Of a stretch of DNA of 64,000 nucleotides, positions 18,333 to 26,898 are shown piece by piece. Every line of letters begins with the position of its first letter. Position 1 is the first letter of the stretch. A program made the translations under genes and the position numbers. Below the pieces are notes generated by a model, which saw only the letters and a program-made list of their open reading frames with translations, made no database searches and was not told where the DNA came from. Source of the DNA: Verrucomicrobiota bacterium (lineage in GTDB: Bacteria; Verrucomicrobiota; Lentisphaeria; JABSQK01; JAJFLO01); the NCBI GenBank assembly GCA_021772635.1, contig JAJFLP010000079.1, positions 1-64,000 of the forward strand, read 5' to 3'.

Positions 18333-19415
18333 ATGCCTATGACATATCATCTAATAGTCACCCGAAGAGAATTCGAGGGGATAAAAGAAAGCTGGAACAA
18401 ACTCCTCAAGGAAAGTGCCAGCGATACGATTTTTCTCACTTGGGAGTGGCAGTTTTCCTGGTGGGCGGCTTTCGGTGGCGGACTGTACATTATCGCCGTA
18501 TATGAGAATGAAGAACTCGTTGCGATACTCCCATTTACTCGCGCTTACAGATTGAATTATTACCAGCTACGACTAATAGGTGACCCCCACTCGGATTATC
18601 TTGATTTCATTATCCGGAGATCGTATGAAACACAAATCCTCCGATTCTTTTTTGAGGATTTCATCGATCAAAACCCGGAAATCGGTACAATTCGACTGGC
18701 GTCAGTCAATGAACGCTCCCCAAATTTTGACTACTTCCAAAATTCATTGCCGACAACTGGCTTCCAAATCGAGAAAACGGAAAAAATCTGTCCTTATATT
18801 TCTCTTCCGGAATCGTGGCAAGACTATTTTCAATCGCTCTCCGCGAGTACCAGATACGCGCTCAAAAGAAAGCAGAGAAAACTCGAAAAGGAATTCGCCG
18901 TGAAATTCGGCGTGGCAGAGGACATCAATGAGGTGCAACGGCGCATGCCGCACTTTATTGCGCAACATCAGAAAGTCTGGAATCTCCGGGGAGCTTCAGG
19001 CGCCTTTAAGTCGAAACAATTTAGAGAATTTCACCTGACCGTGTCGGAGCTTCTGTTCAAACGAGGGCAGCTACAACTCTTCTATCTGGAGGTGAATGAC
19101 ACGCCGATTTCAAGCTATTACGTATTCCGTTACGATCGTACTTTCCTTTATTATCTGAGCGGCTTTGAGCCGGAATTTTCTAAGTACAGCCCGAGTGTCG
19201 TTCTGCTAGCATGGGCAGTGAAAGATGCTATCGACAACGGAATGAGGGAGTTCGATCTACTTCGCGGCGAAGGCGCTTACAAATTTAAGTGGACAAAGAG
19301 AAACCGCGTCAATATTACATTTCTGATAAAACGCGATATTTTGCGGGTAAATCTTTACTATTGGTGTATTAACGCGGTAAGAAACGCATTCAGAATTTAT
19401 AGGGGATTGAGATGA
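18333..19415 (+). CDS. FemAB/GNAT-like acyltransferase (Acetyltransf_6 type)
   Basis: 360 residues. The protein fits the 'CelD/BcsL' or Acetyltransf_6 group: an N-terminal half with 'TWEWQFSWWAAFGG' and 'LVAILPFTRAYRL', a basic linker ('RYALKRKQRKLEKEF'), and a C-terminal GNAT-like half with 'YYVFRYDRTFLYYLSGF' and 'FDLLRGEGAYKFKW'. These proteins occur in surface-polysaccharide clusters and probably acylate or aminoacylate a sugar. It starts 10 bp after the flippase and its stop overlaps the next start as ATGA. Two further members are at 20199 and 48362. Confidence 0.8.
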   Translation: MPMTYHLIVTRREFEGIKESWNKLLKESASDTIFLTWEWQFSWWAAFGGGLYIIAVYENEELVAILPFTRAYRLNYYQLRLIGDPHSDYLDFIIRRSYETQILRFFFEDFIDQNPEIGTIRLASVNERSPNFDYFQNSLPTTGFQIEKTEKICPYISLPESWQDYFQSLSASTRYALKRKQRKLEKEFAVKFGVAEDINEVQRRMPHFIAQHQKVWNLRGASGAFKSKQFREFHLTVSELLFKRGQLQLFYLEVNDTPISSYYVFRYDRTFLYYLSGFEPEFSKYSPSVVLLAWAVKDAIDNGMREFDLLRGEGAYKFKWTKRNRVNITFLIKRDILRVNLYYWCINAVRNAFRIYRGLR

Positions 19416-20152
19416 AGTTCATTAGAAAGCTAACCCGAAGCGTGAAAGACGTCGGACTCGGCGCGACCTTAAGGAAGATTCTTAATAGACTCGTATTCGA
19501 ATTGAAACCGTCGTTTCAAGCACACAGGATCGAAAAAATCCGGGGGAGACGGTTCGATCGAAAGTATGGTATCGACACGCAGGGAGTCATTGATGTTTCC
19601 GAAATGAACATTCCCCGTGATGCCGCGTCGCACAGTTGTTACTACGGGCCGACACCCATGACACTTTTCGCGGACATCGTCCTGAACCTTTCAATTAATG
19701 ATAAAGAGTTTGTGTTTCTTGACTACGGCTCAGGTAAAGGCCGAACGTTATTGCTAGCCTCTAATTATCGGTTCCAAAAAATCATTGGCATCGAATTAGC
19801 CCCCCGCATTAATGAGACGGCCTGTAAGAATATTGATATTTACTGTAAGCAGGTGGGAAGGGATTCCAGCGAAATTGTGTCGATCTGTGCCAACGCTACG
19901 GATTTTCCACTACCGACGGAAAATCTGGTGATTTATTTCTATAATCCGTTCGACGAAGTTATTATGCGACAGGTATTATCGAATATAGAGAAATCGTTCG
20001 TGGAGGCCCCGCGCATGATGTACATCGTATACGTGAATCCGATACACCGTAAATTGGTAGAAGACTCTGGCTCTTTTGAATTACTGAAGCGGTGTCAGAA
20101 TATCCTCGTAGAGTACTTTATTTTTAGAATAAGACCGTCGTTATTGGAGTAA
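19412..20152 (+). CDS. Class I SAM-dependent methyltransferase
   Basis: 246 residues. The SAM-binding motif I is clear: 'FLDYGSGKGRTLLLAS', followed by an acidic end of strand 2 in 'IIGIELAPRINETA'. A later 'NLVIYFYNPFDEVIM' is the post-motif strand IV region. The N-terminal 80 residues are basic with no recognised domain. It overlaps the acyltransferase before it in an ATGA junction. The substrate is probably a sugar or an intermediate of the surrounding glycan pathway, but this is only context. Confidence 0.82.
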   Translation: MKFIRKLTRSVKDVGLGATLRKILNRLVFELKPSFQAHRIEKIRGRRFDRKYGIDTQGVIDVSEMNIPRDAASHSCYYGPTPMTLFADIVLNLSINDKEFVFLDYGSGKGRTLLLASNYRFQKIIGIELAPRINETACKNIDIYCKQVGRDSSEIVSICANATDFPLPTENLVIYFYNPFDEVIMRQVLSNIEKSFVEAPRMMYIVYVNPIHRKLVEDSGSFELLKRCQNILVEYFIFRIRPSLLE

Positions 20153-20198
20153 TACATCCTCGATCAAGCGCTGCGACTGAAGATTGAAGTTTATAAAA

Positions 20199-21296
20199 AT
20201 GGATAATATCAGGATCGAACATGTAAGCGGAGCGCAGGGATTGCGATCGATAAGAGATCGTTGGCTCGAGTTAACCGAACGATTAGACAACGGCGCGTTC
20301 TATCAACATTACTACTTCTTCGAGAGTTTCCTCGAGGGGTTTGATGACGGGAAAACGGATTATTATTTCTTCACCCTGTACAAGGGCGAAACGCTCATCG
20401 GGGTCATTCCGCTACGTCAGATCCGGCTCAAATGCTTCGGCCTTAAGATTGCGGCGCTTGAGATTCCGTGGGACTACGATGTAGCTCTTTGTGATATCAT
20501 CGTCGAGGACGATTCCATTCCTGTGTTCAACTTGATCTTCGAGTACTGCAGGCGAGTCGGGATACCGGTCGACGTTGTGCGCGGAAAATTCGTATTGCAA
20601 AACGCGCATCTGCTAAGCGTATTGGCCAATCAATCGGAAACGCGATATCTGACGATTTTTCAGGCTGTGAACGATTATCTGGAAAGACAACAGATCGAAC
20701 TGGTGTATGCCAAATCGAAAAAGAAATCGCGCAGCGTTTATCGAAAGCAACAAAAACTCCGCAAACTTGGGGAGGTCCAGTTCGTTACCGCCAACGCTAC
20801 CGACGATATTGAGTCCGCATATCGCGATCTGCTAGAGATAGAGAACTCTGGATGGAAGAACCGCGCGGGGAGTGCGACCGAGTTTTATCCGATGTCGAAG
20901 GTTTTTTTCGCTAAACTCGTAGAGAATTTTTCGAAGATCGGCGCATGCACGATCACGAGCCTAAAACTGGATGGCAAGACGATCGCGTCAAAACTGAGCG
21001 TTGTACTAAACGATCGATGCTATTATTTGAAAATAGGATATGACGAAACCTACGCAAAGATGTCGCCGGGTGTGCTTCTTATCGAGAACGTGCTCGCGTC
21101 GCTCGCCGAGAACACGGGTGTTAAGGAGTACAATTTCATAACCCATCACGACTACTATCAGCAATGGGATCCGATGCATGCAAAGAAGTATGAGGTCTAC
21201 GTTCCAGCTGGTACGACTCGTGGAAGACTGGCTCACTACTGGTTCAGTTGCAAGAAACTGTTGCGACGTGACCCGGATCACTTAACGATGATTTGA
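20199..21296 (+). CDS. FemAB/GNAT-like acyltransferase
   Basis: 365 residues from ATG 20199; the ORF track's TTG 20184 is also in frame, and neither has a strong ribosome binding site. Same family as the 18333 gene: 'YYFFESFLEGFDDG' and 'LIGVIPLRQIRLKC' in the first half, a basic 'KSKKKSRSVYRKQQKLRKLG' linker, and 'YYLKIGYDETYAKMSPGVLL' in the second. The ending 'YNFITHHDYYQQWDP' takes the place of the 'FDLLRGEGAYK' of the other copy. Probably acylates a surface sugar. The gene ends just before a nest of R2 and R3 elements. Confidence 0.8.
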   Translation: MDNIRIEHVSGAQGLRSIRDRWLELTERLDNGAFYQHYYFFESFLEGFDDGKTDYYFFTLYKGETLIGVIPLRQIRLKCFGLKIAALEIPWDYDVALCDIIVEDDSIPVFNLIFEYCRRVGIPVDVVRGKFVLQNAHLLSVLANQSETRYLTIFQAVNDYLERQQIELVYAKSKKKSRSVYRKQQKLRKLGEVQFVTANATDDIESAYRDLLEIENSGWKNRAGSATEFYPMSKVFFAKLVENFSKIGACTITSLKLDGKTIASKLSVVLNDRCYYLKIGYDETYAKMSPGVLLIENVLASLAENTGVKEYNFITHHDYYQQWDPMHAKKYEVYVPAGTTRGRLAHYWFSCKKLLRRDPDHLTMI

Positions 21297-21311
21297 TCGT
21301 TTATTTTGGGA

Positions 21312-21459
21312 CTAGCCTAATCTATGCATGAATCTCTTCGTAATCGTACTCGTAATCATAATCGTAATCCCTTTCCAAATTCCTGACCTTCCCTCGAAAA
21401 ACCAGAAAGATTACGATTACGAGTAAGATTACGAATCGGAATGTTCGCTTATTTTGGGG
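21312..21459 (-). repeat. R2 hexamer hairpin next to an R3 end fragment
   Basis: 21312-21336 (CTAGCCTAATCTATGCATGA) is the end of an R3 element, cut off by an R2 element that runs to 21459 with arms CGTAATCGTACTCGTAATCA and GATTACGATTACGAGTAAG. The R2 right end GTTCGCTTATTTTGGGG leads into the CTAG of the following R3. This nesting suggests R2 was inserted into or recombined with R3. Confidence 0.75.
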
Positions 21460-21642
21460 CTAGCCTGCATTATGCACAAATTTCGTCATGAGAATACGTA
21501 GCTAGTTTTAGATCAAAGAGTTATGGAGGTTGTCGGGGTGAAAGAATATTGAAATATTTCGAGATCCGACGTTCTCTGTAACTCGTTTATATGAAATAAG
21601 ATACGTGTTCGTAATAGAAAGTTTATGAATAATGTAGGCTAG
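21460..21642. repeat. R3 palindromic element, 183 bp
   Basis: CTAG at both ends (21460-21463 and 21639-21642), inverted ends CTAGCCTGCATTATGCA and TGAATAATGTAGGCTAG, and inner inverted parts around GAGTTATGGAGG and TCTCTGTAACTC. Length is 183 bp including both CTAGs, the same as three other copies. The right CTAG supplies the TAG stop codon of the minus-strand gene that ends at 21639. Confidence 0.88.
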
Positions 21643-22442
21643 TCGTCCATCCACTCGGGTCGAAAGAGCTGGTTTAGCAGCTTAGGATTTTCTACAGTGT
21701 TCGCCAGTACTCGCGACCGCGCAATAAGTTTAGGGATGAACATAATCGCGATTCCGACTCCGTACACGGCCACATACGCGCTCTCTTGCCGCACAATTAC
21801 CGCCAGCAATAAGAGGTAGAACATACATGGTTGAGAGAATAAAGCACCCAATACGGTGGTTACGAAATTGTTCCCAACGCCGTGGTCGGGTTGGGCGTCA
21901 GGACTGACGTCCTCAATCTCGGGTTTCGCCGATAACGCTTTTAGGCATAGTAAGAGTTTTACATTTTCCTGCATCTTGGTCAACGGTGTAACTAATGCGG
22001 TCGCGACTAACCCACAAACGATGACGGGTAATTTCTCGCCTCCTACGATAAAAGAAAATGTGAGGCTCCCGAAAATCAGCGGGAACAGAATCTCGTGGCC
22101 CACCATATCCAGGAAATTGCCAACCACGGAGAACTGTCTCTTATATCTGGCAAGTTCGCCATCGACGTTATCGAGTATCCACGCCAGGTACAAAATACAG
22201 ATCGCTACCAGCGATAGGGAGCGTTCGCCGTAAGCCAGAATAACCGATCCCGCTATCTGAAGTAATACCCAAAATACGGTTACGTGGGTCGGAGCTACGA
22301 AACTATCTTTTAACAGAAATGTTATCCAAATCGAAATCTTGCGAGTGATGTAAATACGTTCCCAATTCGAAATATCCCGTCTGTACTCATCTGACTGCTT
22401 TTCGACGTCCCAGCAAAGCTTTTGAAATTCTTGTATTTTCAT
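21639..22442 (-). CDS. CDP-alcohol phosphatidyltransferase
   Basis: 267 residues from ATG 22442. The ORF track's GTG 22466 lies inside an R4 repeat, so I prefer the ATG. The active-site motif is 'DNVDGELARYKRQFSVVG' followed by 'NFLDMVGHE': D-x2-D-G-x2-A-R...G-x3-D with histidine in place of the usual last aspartate, a variant I recall in some bacterial members. The rest is hydrophobic helices. The enzyme would join a CDP-linked group to an alcohol in the membrane. Substrate unknown; a phospholipid or CDP-linked polyol head group is possible. The stop codon lies in the R3 end. Confidence 0.82.
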   Translation of the reverse strand: MKIQEFQKLCWDVEKQSDEYRRDISNWERIYITRKISIWITFLLKDSFVAPTHVTVFWVLLQIAGSVILAYGERSLSLVAICILYLAWILDNVDGELARYKRQFSVVGNFLDMVGHEILFPLIFGSLTFSFIVGGEKLPVIVCGLVATALVTPLTKMQENVKLLLCLKALSAKPEIEDVSPDAQPDHGVGNNFVTTVLGALFSQPCMFYLLLLAVIVRQESAYVAVYGVGIAIMFIPKLIARSRVLANTVENPKLLNQLFRPEWMDD

Positions 22443-22450
22443 ACGTATCC

Positions 22451-22513
22451 AGCCTGAATAATTCACCGGTATTCTGCTACGAGCCCTAATCTCTGCTCAA
22501 ATAAGACGATTGG
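22451..22513 (-). repeat. R4 63-bp repeat
   Basis: The sequence beginning AGCCTGAATAATTCACC and ending CTCAAATAAGACGATTGG is nearly identical to 48282-48344. Both copies sit immediately upstream of a gene start, here the minus-strand gene, there a plus-strand gene. It may be a shared promoter-bearing piece or another small mobile element. Confidence 0.8.
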
Positions 22514-23208
22514 CTTGACTTCACATCTTAGTGAATGAAAATTCACTTTCACCGTGGCGCCTTCTCCAATCGTCTTATTATGAACGAGTTAAGTTCTCTC
22601 GCGGCGAATCGCGTGGATTAATCAGGCTAGACGATATCCTGACGTGTTATCAGCGATTGCCGGTGAAACAATTATTTCGACTGCGAGCAGTACAATTCCT
22701 GGTGGATTTAACCTTAACCACGGGAGAGATTCCGAATGATAACTCGACGCAAATCAGTATATACTGCCCACGATCTCATCCTGAATCGGGATGAAGACGT
22801 TCAGTATAAAAACCCGGTAGCCTGGTGAATGAACATTATAATCCGTATTGAGCTAATCTTCTAGATTATCAGTGATTTGAAGTAGATAAATACTATATCC
22901 ATCAGTACCGTGAAGACTACCGATATAAAAATATACTGCAAGCAGTACAATTTTTGGACATCTTTCAACTAACCACCCGAGAGAAATCGAACGATATTTC
23001 GAAAACCTGATGATTGTTGGTATATCAACAAAACATTCGAGCGCAGAGTCAGCACCTGAGAACCGATCGTTCGGCTACTGATTGCCTTCACGTTTTCGAG
23101 TCACCGTTCGACATACCCTGCGCAGTCACGATTGAGAAGTCCGAGAATTCGACTGCTTGGCGTCCAACCTCTGCCTCGGATTGACGAGACGAAGAAAAAA
23201 TTACGACT
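22514..23208. other. Repeat-filled gap with three R1 relatives
   Basis: About 700 bp without a supported gene. R1-related sequences lie at 22677-22763 (degenerate), 22932-23024 (full 93 bp) and 23079-23163 (degenerate, minus orientation). ORF 22531..22794 is largely R1 sequence in translation. Confidence 0.6.
22932..23024 (+). repeat. R1 repeat, full 93-bp copy
   Basis: TATACTGCAAGCAGTACAAT at the start and GATGATTGTTGGTATA at the end, 93 bp. This copy is close to the consensus of all R1 elements in the window. Confidence 0.9.
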
Positions 23209-24261
23209 ATGCCCTATATCCGCGCCAACGAAACTGAAAGAGTAACGGCACCCGGCCGCCGTGTGCTGGTAACTGGCGCAAGCGGATTCGTCGGCGGTCA
23301 TATTGTCCGAAAACTGCAGGCGGACGGATACGTAGTGAGGGCCATGGTACGTAAGTCTTCTAACCTGGACTTGATCCGAGACGCTGTAACCGAAACGTTC
23401 GAGGGAGATTTGACGGTTGCCGAGTCGTTAGAGAATTGTTGCGACAATGTCGATGCGGTTATCCATTCTGCCTGCGCTGTCGCGAGCACGTTTGATGCAG
23501 GGCGCAGCGCAGAGGCGGAATTTATGCGCGTCAATCGTGATGGCACCGCGAATTTAGCACGGGAGGCCGCCAAACATCCGGGCTTGCGCATGGTTCATAT
23601 CTCGAGTACTGCCGCCATGGGAACTCCGGAGAAATCCGTTGTAAACGAAGACTCGCCGTGTAACCCGACGACACCATACCAGCGATCCAAACGGGCGGGA
23701 GAGTTAGAATTACTTAAACTACACGAAGAACACGAGCTGAATGTCGTTATTATCCGCCCGTGCGTAATTGCCGGCGAGGGGAAAGATCGATCCGAACTCC
23801 TGTCCCTCTTCAAGATGGTTCGCCGCGGTCTCTTACCCTATATCGGTTATAATATGGATCTACAAAAACCGATGATCATGATAGACGATCTCGCGCAGGC
23901 GTGTATCGCAGGCATAGAAAAAGGCACTTCCGGCCAGATATATCTTGTTCATTCAGATGGTCAACATACGATGCGCGAAATCCTGAAAGTTGCAGGAGAT
24001 CTAACGGGGTCGTCGAGGACACACATAAATATCCCGATTCCAGTCGCTCGACTCGCGGCTTTAGTATGTGCGACTGCCGGTAAGCTCGCACCGGATTGGA
24101 ACCCCCCGATTACGCAGAGACGAATTGATTTATTCATTAAGAATCGCGATATCGATATTACCAAAGCGCGGAGAGAATTGGACTTTCAGCCCAAGTTTCA
24201 GAATCTGGAGGAGATGTTGGGCAGAACATACCGGTATTACCGGGACAAAGGGTTGGTTTAG
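23209..24261 (+). CDS. NAD(P)-dependent epimerase/dehydratase (extended SDR)
   Basis: 350 residues. The Rossmann loop 'VTGASGFVGGHIV' (T22 to G29) binds the nucleotide, 'VDAVIHSACAVAS' is the conserved strand 4 region, and the catalytic pair is Y157 and K161 in 'YQRSKRAGEL'. A structural 'VIIRPCVIAGEG' follows. It belongs to the 3-beta-HSD/DFR-like branch rather than GalE proper, so the substrate may be a sugar nucleotide or a lipid-like alcohol. R1 relatives fill the upstream gap. The next genes run in the same direction. Confidence 0.88.
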   Translation: MPYIRANETERVTAPGRRVLVTGASGFVGGHIVRKLQADGYVVRAMVRKSSNLDLIRDAVTETFEGDLTVAESLENCCDNVDAVIHSACAVASTFDAGRSAEAEFMRVNRDGTANLAREAAKHPGLRMVHISSTAAMGTPEKSVVNEDSPCNPTTPYQRSKRAGELELLKLHEEHELNVVIIRPCVIAGEGKDRSELLSLFKMVRRGLLPYIGYNMDLQKPMIMIDDLAQACIAGIEKGTSGQIYLVHSDGQHTMREILKVAGDLTGSSRTHINIPIPVARLAALVCATAGKLAPDWNPPITQRRIDLFIKNRDIDITKARRELDFQPKFQNLEEMLGRTYRYYRDKGLV

Positions 24262-24347
24262 AATTTTCGATTTCTGATTTTCGATTTTCGATTTTGGAAA
24301 ATAATGGGGGAGTGAGAATCCTGTCCACGTTTCAAGGAAACTTCATC

Positions 24348-24545
24348 ATGAAATACGCCAACGAGAGCAATAGAGAAGGGGGCAATACATCAGATCCGGA
24401 GGAAGCAGTCGATCGCCTAGCCCCGGGTGACCGTCTGGAGTCTAAACGAATAGCCGGTTTAGATCAGGGATTGGTCGAGTTCGCCGGTGAATTTAACTCA
24501 CCGCTGAGCGATGAACAATTGTCGGAGTTCGAAGGAACGCTATGA
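24348..24545 (+). CDS. Small acidic protein coupled to methyltransferase
   Basis: 65 residues from ATG 24348, which has AAGGAA eight bases upstream; the ORF track's start at 24294 has none. The protein is acidic and polar ('EEAVDRLAPGDRLESKR', 'SDEQLSEFEG') with no hydrophobic segment and no family I know. Its stop overlaps the next gene's start as ATGA, which argues that it is translated and coupled to that gene. Upstream at about 24265-24297 is a low-complexity 'TTTTCGATTT' stretch. Confidence 0.6.
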   Translation: MKYANESNREGGNTSDPEEAVDRLAPGDRLESKRIAGLDQGLVEFAGEFNSPLSDEQLSEFEGTL

Positions 24546-25336
24546 ATATTGCCGTCAAAGAAACTGAACCACTCGGAATAACCTACGACAGACTCAGATT
24601 GGACAAGGTATTGACGCACCTTGTTGAGAAATACGAGATTAAAAAGGCGCTGGAACTGCCAACCGATGGCGCAAAGGCGATGCCCGGCATCTACAGCCTG
24701 GCGTTAGCACGCGCAGGTTGCCATGTATATCTGTATAATCCGGAGCCGCAAGGACTGGAGGTTTGGCGACGACTGGGATTGGAAGACATGTTCACGGTCG
24801 TTGAGGGCAATGACCCGGCGAACACAGGGTTGGCGACGGGAGAATACGATCTCGTCTGGAATTTCGTTACCGTTGGGTTTCGTGAGAATTTTGCAGATAT
24901 CATCGCGGAAATGTCACGACTCACGAGTCGCTTTACCATGACCGTTCATTGCAACGGGTATAACTATGGTTACCCCTGGCACCGATTTCTGCACTGGCTT
25001 TTCAGGCTCGAATGGACGCATGGCGAAACGGCGTACTTCTTCCCGAAATGCGTGCGCTCAGTTTACGAAGAATCCGGGCTGAATCCGATTGATTTTGGAC
25101 TGCTCGATATGCCTTGGTGGCCGGACCCGCCGGGCTTCCGCGACGTGAGATTGCATCTCAGTGGCGGTGACGACGTAAAAAGTCGCGAATGGACCGCCCC
25201 CATTGAGGAGGTCTACGCGAGCGGTCGCGTCCCAGACTTACTTCGGTTTCTATCGGCGATCGAGAATTCGCCGGTCCCGAAACCGGTTCGATACATTTTT
25301 AGCCATCTCTTCTACGTCCTCGGAGAAAAGAAGTAG
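24542..25336 (+). CDS. SAM-methyltransferase-like protein
   Basis: 264 residues. The pattern 'KKALELPTDGAKAMPGIYSLALARAGCHVYLYNP' in parts resembles motif I and strand 2 of class I methyltransferases, with the glycine-rich loop replaced by a longer 'PTDGAKAMPG'. 'YDLVWNFVTVGF' would be the strand 4 region. Tryptophan-rich C-terminal parts ('HRFLHWLFRLEW') could touch the membrane. Function is inferred from fold only; it may methylate a lipid or glycan intermediate with the SDR upstream. Confidence 0.6.
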   Translation: MNIAVKETEPLGITYDRLRLDKVLTHLVEKYEIKKALELPTDGAKAMPGIYSLALARAGCHVYLYNPEPQGLEVWRRLGLEDMFTVVEGNDPANTGLATGEYDLVWNFVTVGFRENFADIIAEMSRLTSRFTMTVHCNGYNYGYPWHRFLHWLFRLEWTHGETAYFFPKCVRSVYEESGLNPIDFGLLDMPWWPDPPGFRDVRLHLSGGDDVKSREWTAPIEEVYASGRVPDLLRFLSAIENSPVPKPVRYIFSHLFYVLGEKK

Positions 25337-25401
25337 ATTGCGAAACCCGCTAACAATGTAGACGGGATTCGGCATGGGAGATCTTATTTCAGCGACATTA
25401 G

Positions 25402-25494
25402 TATACTGAACGCCTTCGAGTTTTCGAAATATCGTTTGGAACCTCATAGTCAGTTACATTTAGGTTATCCAAAAATTCTACTGCTTGCAGTATA
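25402..25494 (-). repeat. R1 repeat, full 93-bp copy
   Basis: TATAC at 25402 and GTATA ending 25494; 93 bp, minus orientation. It lies between two convergent genes, 33 bp before another R1 in the same orientation. Confidence 0.88.
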
Positions 25495-25527
25495 AACTGT
25501 CGTTGCCCGCGGTGCTCATAACCATGA

Positions 25528-25620
25528 TATGCCGAACGTCTTCGAGTTTTCGAAAAATCGTTCGGAGTCTCTTACGCAGTCATTTTACAGCCGTCCGAAA
25601 ATTGTACCGCTTGCGGTATA
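25528..25620 (-). repeat. R1 repeat overlapping an ATPase gene end
   Basis: TATGC at 25528 to GTATA at 25620; 93 bp, minus orientation. Its right half encodes the last 13 or so codons and the stop of the DUF4143 ATPase on the minus strand. Confidence 0.85.
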
Positions 25621-26794
25621 GCTGTTTAATAAACGCTTCTAGCCCAATCGCCTGTGTCGTTGAATTCATTTGATAGGCATCGCCTTCCGGAATCACGTAG
25701 TATCGATTCGTCGCCTTTATATCATCACAGGCAATCTGGAATCCCTTTTGAACTGACGGGCTGAGAGATCGCTTTACTTCCACCGCTATCCGTTTAGCAC
25801 CCGGACCCTCTAATATGAGATCTATTTCTGCGCCGGCGCCGGTGCGATAGTAGCTTGGAGCCCAATCATCGCCAGCAACAGAAATAATATTCTCAATAAC
25901 GAATCCTTCCCAGGATGGCCCGCAAAGAGGATGGCCGAAAAGATCATTCAGTTTCTTCACTCCTGCCAGAGCATGTAGTAATCCGGTGTCGCGCACATAG
26001 ACCTTCGGCGCTTTAACCAGACGTTTTCGGACGTTTCCGTGCCAAGGCGATAGTTGGCGAATCATATACAAATCTGTTAACACATCAATATAAAATCTGA
26101 CTGTATTCCCACTTACGCCCAGTCCGCTCGCAAGCCGGGCAGCGTTCAATAGACCTCCCTGGTCATGTCCCAACATTGTCCATAATCGGCGAACACGTTC
26201 ATGCGGTAACCTCGGCCCAATGAGTGGGATATCCCGCTCCAGATAGGTCGTGATAAATTGCTTCCGCCAATTTAGACTGGCAGACTCTGATTTAGCTAGA
26301 AAACTATCTGGAAATCCGCCTCTCATCCAGAGTGAATCAATCGTTTTGGCGTCCGGGCCAGTATCGGTTGTAACTTCTGGTATCGTAAACGGAGTTAACG
26401 GTAGAAAAGCGATACGTCCCGCTAAACTCTCGGACGATTGATGAAGTAGATCCTGGGATGCCGAGCCGAGTACTAGAAAATGTGCGTTTCGCTCTCCTTT
26501 ACGTCGCCGCAAGTCAACGAGACTTCTCAATAAGGGAAACAATTCTGGAATTCGTTGAATTTCATCGAGTACGACGAGTTCATTTTCGAAGCGTTTCAGA
26601 AAGAGTTCCGGCTCTTTCAATTTCGCCCTGTCGGAATCCAATTCCAGATCTAGATATAAGCACGGTTTTTCGAGTTGCTCTTGTATGCTGAATGCCAAAG
26701 TAGTCTTCCCGACCTGTCTGGGCCCGAGAATAGCGACAACGGGAAAGTCATCCAGAAAGTCCATAAGTTCCGATTGTATATTCCTGGCAATCAT
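25580..26794 (-). CDS. AAA ATPase with DUF4143 domain
   Basis: 404 residues. The N-terminal AAA domain has Walker A 'GPRQVGKTT' (G24 to T32), Walker B 'LVVLDEIQRIPELFP', and the sensor 'FLVLGSAS'. The middle has a winged-helix-like part ('AARLASGLGVSGNTVRFYIDVL') and the C-terminal DUF4143 region has 'YYRTGAGAEIDLIL' and 'AVEVKRS', a PD-(D/E)xK-like core. Such proteins are common, often horizontally exchanged, and of unclear role. The last codons come from an R1 repeat, so the native C-terminus has been replaced or extended. Confidence 0.9.
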   Translation of the reverse strand: MIARNIQSELMDFLDDFPVVAILGPRQVGKTTLAFSIQEQLEKPCLYLDLELDSDRAKLKEPELFLKRFENELVVLDEIQRIPELFPLLRSLVDLRRRKGERNAHFLVLGSASQDLLHQSSESLAGRIAFLPLTPFTIPEVTTDTGPDAKTIDSLWMRGGFPDSFLAKSESASLNWRKQFITTYLERDIPLIGPRLPHERVRRLWTMLGHDQGGLLNAARLASGLGVSGNTVRFYIDVLTDLYMIRQLSPWHGNVRKRLVKAPKVYVRDTGLLHALAGVKKLNDLFGHPLCGPSWEGFVIENIISVAGDDWAPSYYRTGAGAEIDLILEGPGAKRIAVEVKRSLSPSVQKGFQIACDDIKATNRYYVIPEGDAYQMNSTTQAIGLEAFIKQLYRKRYNFRTAVK

Positions 26795-26898
26795 TATTGC
26801 AAATATGAATCAGAACTTAATAATTGCAATGTAAATTCGGTTTTTCTTGGGGATATTTACAGTTGAACCTGGAACTTCCGAACGATGAACAGTTAGCC

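Noticed and set aside
22531-22794. 87-residue plus ORF
   Set aside because: Its middle is an R1 relative and no ribosome binding site or known motif supports it.
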